Source: Clostridia bacterium (GTDB taxonomy: Bacteria; Bacillota; Clostridia; Oscillospirales; CAG-382). Taken from it: a DNA stretch of 13,428 nt. Numbering within the stretch: the stretch's first letter is position 1; the number at the start of each line of letters is the position of its first letter. The notes under the pieces are model-generated. The model did not search any database, was not told the DNA's origin, and was given only the letters and a program-made list of their open reading frames with translations. Shown piece after piece: positions 1 through 5,977 of this stretch. A program made the translations under genes and the position numbers. The stretch spans positions 1-13,428 of the forward strand of contig JAGDBE010000178.1 of NCBI GenBank assembly GCA_017959195.1. Direction: 5' to 3'.

Positions 1-3000
1 CCGCTCACCACGACAGGTGCGGATTCCAACATCCTCAACTTCAGATGGGCAACGACGGAAAAGGGAACTCCGGGATTTGCTCCCGCAGGAACGACGATGT
101 ACGCTAACTACGCAGCATGTGAAACATTCGGCATCGCAAAAGACGGCGAAGTTCCTTACGGCTGGTACGGCGACGTTGAAGGCAGAGGAAACACCCTCAA
201 CCTCAAAGCAGGCGGACAGGGCTCCTACGGCTTCGATGCAGTAAGCGGCAACGTTATAGCTGAATATCAGATGATACTCAGAGAAAACGAAGACACATCC
301 TATACGCTTCTCAGCGGCAGCAACGAAGTATTCACGTTCGCTACGAACGCAGAAGGCTTCTTTGCAAACGGCGAAAAGGTATATGAAGGATACTACAACA
401 ACCAGTGGTACATGTTCAGATTCGAACTCGATACCGATGCTCAGAAGGTAATCGTTAAAGTTGACGGAAGAAAGATCGGCGAAGTTGCATTCAAGGAAGC
501 AGCTACCTCCGTTACCGGCTTAAAGATTGCCAACAACAGCGGCAGAGCAGTTCAGTTTGACGACTTCAAAGTATTCAGAAAGATAGCACACGCTGACTAC
601 GTTCCGAAGCCCGTTAAACCGGCAGGCGAAGAAGACTACATCATCGGTCTTAACCACTGCCCGATCTGGAGAAACGGCTACGCAGCAAACTTCAGCTGGT
701 CTGTAATTTCTCCTTACACCGATTACGAACTCGCACTCGGTTACTATGACGAAGGTTTCCCGGAAGCAACTGACTGGGAAATCAAATACATGGTTGAACA
801 CGGTATTGACTTCATGTCGATCTGTGAATTCCTCCCTGTTAACGGCAAGATGGAAAAGGCGATCGTTAACGAATACTACATTTTCGAAGGTCTTTACAAT
901 GCAGAATACATTGACGACATCAAGTTCTGCTTGCTCCTCGAAATTGCAAACGGCGGCGCACCTTACTCCTTCGAACAGTGGACGGACAGCTTTGTTCCGT
1001 ACCTCATTGAAAAATACTTCAAGCATCCCAGCTACATGAGAATAGACAACAAGGCAGTCGTTGACCACTTCGGCGGCTCGATCGGCAAGTACGTTGGCCG
1101 TGAAGTTGGTATCCAGTGCATGGAATACCTTGAAGAAGAACTTAAGAAGATCGGTTACGACGGCGTTTACTGGACGTTCTGCGGCACACCTAACGAAGGT
1201 TATGAAGCAATGGGCTTCGACGCTGCACACGCATACAGCTGGGGCGTTCCCGGAAACGGCGCAGACGCTAACAAGAACGGCATCCTCGGATACAAGAATG
1301 CTTCCGATATAGTTTGGGCAATTCCTACAGTCAGCGTTGGTTATACCAATACTCCTTGGGGCAAGACCAGAACTCCGTTCATCTCTAAAGAAGATTACAT
1401 CGAAGTTTGCAGATGGATTAAGAACGATTATCTGCCTAAGTACGCAAAGACCGACGTCCAGAAGAAACTCGTTTGGATTTCGACCTGGAACGAATACGGC
1501 GAAGGTACGTTCGTAATGCCGACGACTGACGAAAAGGGATTCCAGTATCTCGATACTATCAGAAATACCTTTACGAAGGGCGATCCCGCTGATCTTGCAA
1601 AGATCGACGTTTACCCGACGGCTTCTCAGCTCGAAAGAATTACTCACCAGTATCCGCAGTACAGACACCTCTTAAGAAAGAATCAGACATACTCTGAAGT
1701 AATTAAGGAAGGCTCTGTAGAACCGCTTTACACGATAGACTTCACGAGCAAAGACATTGAACTCTCCGAAGGCTGGATCTGGTGCGTTGACGGTCTGAAA
1801 CAGGATCCCAACAACGGTATTACCGGTTCTTGCAGAATCGCTCACGAAGCGATCATCTACATGGATCAGTCCCGCTGGTCGCAGTGGTGTCCCGACGGTG
1901 TTCCCACATCTAAGGTTAACTCGATTATAATCAACGCTAAACTGCCGAAGGGCGAAGCAATGAAGATATTCTTCATCACTTCCAACTCGCAGTCTTGGAA
2001 CGAAGAAAAAGCTTACACGTTCCCGGCATCCGAAGAAAACGTTATGACGCAGTACGTTCTCGATCCTAACAAGCTCAGAGGCTTCACCGGCGACCTCGTC
2101 GGCTTCAGAATTGACCCCGTTGGTTCGCAGGGCGCTAAGTTTGCGGTTAAGTCGATTGAAATCCTTGTTAATACCGGCGCATCGGTATCCAAGATATTCA
2201 ATGTAAACGGCGTTAACTTCACGTTCCCGAGCATGCCTGAAGTTATGGATAACGGCGACGTTTGCGTTCCGTTCGATCCGGCAATCGGTATGGACTTCAA
2301 CCTCAACGCATTCCACGTTTGGGATAAGGCTAAACAGGAACTCACCCTCAACTTCATTAAGCATCAGTTCGTATTCACGGTTGGTTCCGATAAGTACATG
2401 CTCGACGGTAAAGAAATGAGCCTCGGATACACGCTTATCGAAAAAGACCAGCTGCCTCTGGTTCCGATCAACCAGATCTGCGACGTAATGGATTACAGCT
2501 ACGAAGTAAACTCCGACGGTGAAATCCAGATAGTAACACCTGCTAAGGCATACTTTGAATCGCTGTATACGGAACCCGTTCCGGGATGCTTCGAATTCAA
2601 TACGCCCGGCGACGCTGAAGGTTGGGTATCCTCGTTCATGAGCCTCACGGTTGCAGGCGGTTACATGAGATGCCAGTCGGTTAACATGGTTGACAACGAC
2701 CCTGTTCTCTGGTTGACAAAACTCCAGAACATCGACACCAAGTACTACAACCACGTTGACCTCAGAGTAAGATTCCAGTACAGTGCGGACTACATCTCGA
2801 AGTGCCAGATATTCTTCAAGAATAACAAGGCAATGAGCGAAAGCAACAGTATCAACTTTGTACACGATACAAAGGATACCAACGGCGAATGGGTTGAATA
2901 CAGTGTTGACCTTTCGACGAAGGAATCCTGGACCGGTACGGTTACCGAGCTCCGCTTCGACCCGTTTGATGCATTCGGTTACTGCGATATCGACTACATC

Positions 3001-3021
3001 AGATTCACTCACGTTGAATAA
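1..3021 (+). CDS. Large multidomain secreted WbsX/GH99-like glycan-active protein (5' end outside window)
   Basis: The frame is open from base 1 to the TAA at 3019-3021, so the start and any signal peptide lie upstream; 1006 residues are visible. Counting from base 1, residues about 95-192 resemble a LamG/concanavalin-like lectin fold. Residues about 205-555 resemble the WbsX (Glyco_tran_WbsX) / GH99-like TIM-barrel family, with the hallmark WISTWNEYGEGTF; E498 and E501 sit three apart, like the paired acidic residues of GH99 enzymes. Residues about 573-726 look like a beta-sandwich. Residues about 731-847 resemble the copper amine oxidase N-terminal 'stalk' domain of Bacillota surface proteins (LPLVPINQICDVM). 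Residues about 862-1005 look like a carbohydrate-binding jellyroll (FEFNTPGDAEGW near its start). I infer an extracellular or surface protein that binds and possibly cleaves glycans; the substrate is unknown. No sortase motif or C-terminal membrane segment is visible. Codon choice (GTT, GCA, AAC, TTC) suggests high expression. Confidence 0.8.
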   Translation, partial: PLTTTGADSNILNFRWATTEKGTPGFAPAGTTMYANYAACETFGIAKDGEVPYGWYGDVEGRGNTLNLKAGGQGSYGFDAVSGNVIAEYQMILRENEDTSYTLLSGSNEVFTFATNAEGFFANGEKVYEGYYNNQWYMFRFELDTDAQKVIVKVDGRKIGEVAFKEAATSVTGLKIANNSGRAVQFDDFKVFRKIAHADYVPKPVKPAGEEDYIIGLNHCPIWRNGYAANFSWSVISPYTDYELALGYYDEGFPEATDWEIKYMVEHGIDFMSICEFLPVNGKMEKAIVNEYYIFEGLYNAEYIDDIKFCLLLEIANGGAPYSFEQWTDSFVPYLIEKYFKHPSYMRIDNKAVVDHFGGSIGKYVGREVGIQCMEYLEEELKKIGYDGVYWTFCGTPNEGYEAMGFDAAHAYSWGVPGNGADANKNGILGYKNASDIVWAIPTVSVGYTNTPWGKTRTPFISKEDYIEVCRWIKNDYLPKYAKTDVQKKLVWISTWNEYGEGTFVMPTTDEKGFQYLDTIRNTFTKGDPADLAKIDVYPTASQLERITHQYPQYRHLLRKNQTYSEVIKEGSVEPLYTIDFTSKDIELSEGWIWCVDGLKQDPNNGITGSCRIAHEAIIYMDQSRWSQWCPDGVPTSKVNSIIINAKLPKGEAMKIFFITSNSQSWNEEKAYTFPASEENVMTQYVLDPNKLRGFTGDLVGFRIDPVGSQGAKFAVKSIEILVNTGASVSKIFNVNGVNFTFPSMPEVMDNGDVCVPFDPAIGMDFNLNAFHVWDKAKQELTLNFIKHQFVFTVGSDKYMLDGKEMSLGYTLIEKDQLPLVPINQICDVMDYSYEVNSDGEIQIVTPAKAYFESLYTEPVPGCFEFNTPGDAEGWVSSFMSLTVAGGYMRCQSVNMVDNDPVLWLTKLQNIDTKYYNHVDLRVRFQYSADYISKCQIFFKNNKAMSESNSINFVHDTKDTNGEWVEYSVDLSTKESWTGTVTELRFDPFDAFGYCDIDYIRFTHVE

Positions 3022-3043
3022 TCTTTAATAAAAGATAATTCTC

Positions 3044-3077
3044 AATCGGCAGCCCGAAAGGTCTGCCGATTTTTTTT
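3044..3077 (+). terminator. Rho-independent terminator after the glycan-active protein gene
   Basis: A 9-bp stem pairs 3044-3052 (AATCGGCAG) with 3063-3071 (CTGCCGATT). Inside it, CC/GG closes a GAAA tetraloop (3054-3061). An uninterrupted run of T covers 3070-3077. It starts 22 bases after the stop codon and separates this gene from the azl unit. Confidence 0.93.
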
Positions 3078-3088
3078 GCACAATTGCG

Positions 3089-3117
3089 TTGCAATTTGAA
3101 TACAAATTTGATATAAT
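3089..3117 (+). promoter_or_regulatory. Sigma-A type promoter of azlCD
   Basis: TTGCAA at 3089-3094 is followed after exactly 17 bases by a perfect TATAAT at 3112-3117, so transcription should start near 3124, about 25 bases before the azlC ATG. It follows directly on the upstream terminator, so azlCD is an independent unit. Confidence 0.85.
3093..3108. promoter_or_regulatory. Palindrome between -35 and -10 of the azl promoter, candidate operator
   Basis: AATTTG (3093-3098), a 4-base spacer AATA, then CAAATT (3103-3108): a perfect 6-bp inverted repeat filling the promoter spacer. A second inverted repeat, AATTGC-GTT-GCAATT (3082-3096), overlaps the -35. Either could bind a repressor. azl genes of Bacillus are controlled by an Lrp-type regulator and CodY, but I cannot assign a protein to these sites. 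In AT-rich DNA such short palindromes also arise by chance. Confidence 0.35.
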
Positions 3118-3148
3118 AAAGCAGAATTCGTATTACGGAGATGGCTTG

Positions 3149-3883
3149 ATGGAAAATAATTGCAGGAACAGCTTCAGAAAAGGTCTGTTTGACGGACTGC
3201 CTATCGGGCTCGGCTACCTTTCGGTGTCGTTCGCGTTCGGAATAAAGGCAGTGCAGCAGGGCTTTCCCGCGTCGATGGCGGTGCTTATGTCAATGACCAA
3301 CCTTACGTCCGCGGGACAGTTTGCGGGGCTCGACCTCATTATCGCAGGCGGAAGCTTTATAGAAATGGCGCTGACGCAGTTCGTAATAAATTTAAGATAC
3401 GCGCTCATGTCGATTTCCCTGTCGCAAAAACTGTCGGAGAGGGTAACGCTTCCCCAGAGAATGCTCATCGCCTTCGGAAACACCGACGAGGTGTTCGCCG
3501 TCGCCGTGTCGAATAAGGAAAAAGTCGGGAAAAGGTATATGTACGGACTGATATTTCTTCCGTATATCGGCTGGACGCTCGGAACGCTGACAGGCGCGGT
3601 TGCGGGAAATATCCTGCCTGAAAGCCTTATTACCGCGCTCGGAATTGCGATTTACGGAATGTTTATCGCAATAGTCGTGCCGCCCATGAAAAAATCAAGA
3701 CCTGTTGCGATAGTCGTCGCGATCGCAATAGCGCTCAACTGTATGTTCAAGTACCTGCCGTATCTTAACCGGGTGTCGTCGGGGTTCGTTATTATAATCT
3801 GCGCCGTAACGGCAGCGGCGATAGGCGCAAAAATACAGCCGGTAAACGATATCGAAGATACGCCGGAAGAGGAGGTTAAGTAA
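3149..3883 (+). CDS. azlC: AzlC family branched-chain amino acid exporter, large subunit
   Basis: A 244-residue membrane protein of the AzlC family, the large subunit of the two-part AzlCD exporter of branched-chain amino acids and some analogues. It carries the family's N-terminal pattern FRKGLFDGLPIGLGYLSVSF (residues 9-28), TSAGQFAG (53-60), NLRYALMS (81-88) and NTDEVFAV (111-118), followed by several hydrophobic helices to about residue 227 and a short acidic tail, probably cytoplasmic. Length is normal for the family. I chose ATG 3149 because GGAG at 3137-3140 lies 8 bases upstream; the longer in-frame TTG at 3089 is ruled out because it lies in the promoter's -35 box. azlD starts two bases after the stop, so the pair should be made and assembled together. 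The exact substrate cannot be read from the sequence. Confidence 0.92.
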   Translation: MENNCRNSFRKGLFDGLPIGLGYLSVSFAFGIKAVQQGFPASMAVLMSMTNLTSAGQFAGLDLIIAGGSFIEMALTQFVINLRYALMSISLSQKLSERVTLPQRMLIAFGNTDEVFAVAVSNKEKVGKRYMYGLIFLPYIGWTLGTLTGAVAGNILPESLITALGIAIYGMFIAIVVPPMKKSRPVAIVVAIAIALNCMFKYLPYLNRVSSGFVIIICAVTAAAIGAKIQPVNDIEDTPEEEVK

Positions 3884-3885
3884 TT

Positions 3886-4206
3886 ATGCAGATAAATTCG
3901 TATTTACTCATAAACCTTGCCGTAATGGCTCTCGTAACCTACCTCATAAGAGCTTTGGCGCTCATACTTATAAGGAAGAAAATCGAAAATAAGTTTATAA
4001 AATCCTTCCTTTACTATATTCCCTACGCCGTGCTTGCGGCAATGACGATTCCTGAGATTTTTTCATCGACGGGAAGCGTGTATTCGGCAAGTTTGGGACT
4101 TGTCGTCGCAGTCGTTGCGGCGTTTTTCGAAAAAGGACTCGTAACCGTCGCGGTTTCGGCGTGCATTACGGTTTTCGTAACGGAACTTTTGATGAAACTT
4201 ATGTAA
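3886..4206 (+). CDS. azlD: AzlD family branched-chain amino acid exporter, small subunit
   Basis: A 106-residue hydrophobic protein of the AzlD family, the small partner of AzlC. About four membrane helices can be seen (roughly residues 5-25, 38-58, 65-82 and 84-103), with the basic loop IRKKIENKF after the first and the family-typical stretch YYIPYAVLAAMTIPEIF around residues 43-59. It starts two bases after the azlC stop; GGAGG at 3871-3875, inside the end of azlC, is its ribosome site at a 10-base spacing. Translational coupling with azlC is likely. A strong terminator follows directly, closing the two-gene unit. Confidence 0.92.
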   Translation: MQINSYLLINLAVMALVTYLIRALALILIRKKIENKFIKSFLYYIPYAVLAAMTIPEIFSSTGSVYSASLGLVVAVVAAFFEKGLVTVAVSACITVFVTELLMKLM

Positions 4207-4207
4207 T

Positions 4208-4240
4208 AAAAAACCGGCGGATTTTTCCGCCGGTTTTTTT
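4208..4240 (+). terminator. Rho-independent terminator after azlD
   Basis: A 10-bp GC-rich stem pairs 4211-4220 (AAACCGGCGG) with 4227-4236 (CCGCCGGTTT), loop ATTTTT, flanked by A's before and T's at 4234-4240. It begins right after the azlD stop. The last two T's are also the first bases of the next promoter's TTGACA. Confidence 0.95.
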
Positions 4241-4272
4241 GACATAAACGCAAAAATATGGTAATATATAAT
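4239..4272 (+). promoter_or_regulatory. Sigma-A type promoter of murB-whiA-dnaE
   Basis: A perfect TTGACA at 4239-4244 overlaps the tail of the azlD terminator. At the ideal 17-base spacing lies TAATAT (4262-4267); a perfect TATAAT at 4267-4272 is 22 bases away, too far for normal pairing, so which -10 is used is uncertain. Either puts the start about 30-40 bases before the murB ATG. No other promoter is evident before dnaE. Confidence 0.75.
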
Positions 4273-4310
4273 AGTAAAGTTGTATTCAAAATTATAAAAA
4301 GGTGAAAATA

Positions 4311-5195
4311 ATGACGGATAACACGGTTTTTGTAAATAACGTAAAGCTTTCGGAGCTCTCCTCGATGAAAACGGGCGGTCTGGCGGAAAAATGCTGCTTT
4401 CCCGAAGACGAAAAGCAGTTGATTTCGTGCATTCATGCGCTAAAAAGCGAAAAAAGAGAGTATATCGTGCTCGGAAATATGTCAAACGTGCTCATTCCCG
4501 ACGGAAATATAGATTTCGTACCCGTGGTAACGACCAAAATGACGAAAGTCGAAAAAACTTTCGACGGAAACGGAAAACTGCACGTGTACGCTTTCTGCGG
4601 CGTGAAGCTCACAAAGCTCGCCTTTGAAATATGCGATATGGGATACTCCGGCGCGCAGTTCGCATACGGAATTCCAGGTACCGTCGGCGGTGCGGTGTTC
4701 ATGAACGCCGGCGCCTACGGCTCGGAGATAAAGGAAATCGCGGAGTTCGTCGATTTTTATGACGCCGAAAAAGACGAAATTATCAGAATTGATAAGAAAG
4801 ACTGCGGATTCGGTTACAGAACGAGCGCTTTTCAGGAGAAAAAAGGCGTAATCCTCGGCGCTTCCTTCGTATTTGAAAAGGGCGACAGAGAGGAAATAAT
4901 GAAAGAAGCAAAGGAAACGATGCAGAAAAGAGTCGATAAGCAGCCGCTCGAATATCCGTCGTGCGGAAGCGCGTTCAAGCGCCCGGAAGGATATTTTGCC
5001 GGCAAACTCATCGAGGACTGCGGACTTAAAGGTATTTCCGTCGGCGGAGCGCAGGTTTCCGAAAAACATGCGGGATTTATAATCAATAAAGGCGGCGCGA
5101 CGACGAAAGACGTAAAGGAACTCATAGAACTCATACAAAAAGAGGTAAAGGAAAAATTCGATATCGAGCTCGTTCCCGAAATAAGAATTTTGTAA
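4311..5195 (+). CDS. murB: UDP-N-acetylenolpyruvoylglucosamine reductase MurB (type II)
   Basis: A cytoplasmic flavoenzyme (294 residues) that uses NADPH and FAD to reduce UDP-GlcNAc-enolpyruvate to UDP-MurNAc, the second committed step of peptidoglycan precursor synthesis. The FAD-binding part shows GNMSNVLIPDG and GIPGTVGGAVFMNAGAYG. Expected catalytic residues are present: R170 in FGYRTS, S220 in SCGSAFKRP and E290 in the C-terminal PEIRIL. Its length fits type II MurB of Bacillota, which lacks the extra loops of the E. coli enzyme. ATG 4311 is preferred over the in-frame GTG at 4302, because that GTG is part of the ribosome site AAAAAGGTG. It is the first gene of a unit with whiA 13 bases downstream, itself 37 bases before dnaE. 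Confidence 0.96.
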   Translation: MTDNTVFVNNVKLSELSSMKTGGLAEKCCFPEDEKQLISCIHALKSEKREYIVLGNMSNVLIPDGNIDFVPVVTTKMTKVEKTFDGNGKLHVYAFCGVKLTKLAFEICDMGYSGAQFAYGIPGTVGGAVFMNAGAYGSEIKEIAEFVDFYDAEKDEIIRIDKKDCGFGYRTSAFQEKKGVILGASFVFEKGDREEIMKEAKETMQKRVDKQPLEYPSCGSAFKRPEGYFAGKLIEDCGLKGISVGGAQVSEKHAGFIINKGGATTKDVKELIELIQKEVKEKFDIELVPEIRIL

Positions 5196-5208
5196 GACGG
5201 AAGATAAG

Positions 5209-5940
5209 ATGGAAGAAAAGAAAAAGACCTTCAACGTTCAGGTAAAAGAGCAGTTGAAAAACGCCAAAATCGATAAAAGCTGCTGCAAAAAGGCGTTCGA
5301 ATACGGAAAAAACGTATTCGGAAACATGGAATTCACGTTTATCGATAAGGATAATATAAAGTGCCCCGCTTGCGCGCAGACGTTCCTTCGAGGCGTTTTT
5401 CTGTCGAACGGCAACGTAAATTCACCCGATAAGGGACATCATCTCGAAATAGACCTTAAAACGAGAGTCGAGGCGGACGAGCTTTCGGCTTTTCTTGCCG
5501 AAAACGGCTTTGACGTAAAGACCTCGAAAAGAAGGAATAAGAGTATAGTCTATTTCAAGGACGGGGACACGATTTTCGGTTTCTTAAGCTTCATCGGCGC
5601 GCAGAAAAGCGCATTCGAGTTTTTAGAGACTATTATCGAAAAGCAGGTGCGCAACGACTGCAACAGAAAGAGCAATTTCGATACGGCGAATATTAAAAAA
5701 TCCACAAACGCGGGCGTAAAGCACGTAAAGGCGATAAAATACCTCGTGGAAAACAAGATTATCGACAGTATGTCGGATAAACTCCGGTACACGGCGGCGC
5801 TCAAACTCGAAAACCCGTCGCTTACCCTGTCGGAGCTTGCCGAAATCCACGACCCGCCGATTACAAAATCGTGCGTAAACCACAGACTTGAAAAAATAGT
5901 GGAAAAATACGAAAATACCGCCGCAAAAAAGACAAAATAA
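5209..5940 (+). CDS. whiA: Sporulation/division regulator WhiA, shortened form
   Basis: WhiA is a DNA-binding protein made of a LAGLIDADG homing-endonuclease-like fold without nuclease activity plus a C-terminal helix-turn-helix. It controls cell division genes in Streptomyces and affects growth, division and chromosome segregation in Bacillus. Visible here are the start of the N-terminal domain (FNVQVKEQLKNAKIDKSCC, residues 8-26), the LAGLIDADG-derived motif FLRGVFLSNGNVNSP (59-73), the conserved RNDCNRKSNFDTANIKKS (148-165) and the helix-turn-helix region (about 203-230, LSELAEIHDPPITKSCVNHR). At 243 residues it is about 70 shorter than the usual 310-320. The missing part is the N-terminal half of the LAGLIDADG fold, between CCKKAF and CPACAQTFLRG. 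The ATG at 5209 has a modest purine-rich ribosome site (ACGGAAGATAAG). The frame is intact, so this is not a recent break. Confidence 0.9.
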   Translation: MEEKKKTFNVQVKEQLKNAKIDKSCCKKAFEYGKNVFGNMEFTFIDKDNIKCPACAQTFLRGVFLSNGNVNSPDKGHHLEIDLKTRVEADELSAFLAENGFDVKTSKRRNKSIVYFKDGDTIFGFLSFIGAQKSAFEFLETIIEKQVRNDCNRKSNFDTANIKKSTNAGVKHVKAIKYLVENKIIDSMSDKLRYTAALKLENPSLTLSELAEIHDPPITKSCVNHRLEKIVEKYENTAAKKTK

Positions 5941-5977
5941 AGGTTAATTATTAAGAAAAGAACGGGAGGTGAAACGG

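Noticed and set aside
17..244. A short + strand open frame of 75 codons overlapping the first gene.
   Set aside because: It lies in another frame within the large gene, with arbitrary composition and no motif.
520..3012. Two long open frames on the - strand (382 and 446 codons) opposite the glycan-active protein gene.
   Set aside because: They run in the antisense frame aligned with the real codons, where stops arise only from sense TTA, CTA and TCA, which this gene rarely uses. Their translations show no recognisable motif, while the + strand protein has clear domains.
1..3021. First gene considered as horizontally acquired because its codon use differs from murB and dnaE.
   Set aside because: The binding protein gene of the ABC operon shows the same bias, so high expression is the simpler explanation, and no mobile element is nearby.
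3089..3148. Possible upstream TTG start giving azlC 20 more residues.
   Set aside because: The TTG is the first half of the promoter's -35 box, so it would not be in the transcript. ATG 3149 has a good ribosome site and matches the usual AzlC N-terminus.
3044..4310. Gaps around azlCD considered for riboswitches or a T-box leader.
   Set aside because: The leaders are only about 25-40 bases after subtracting terminators and promoters, too short for a known amino acid riboswitch or T-box.
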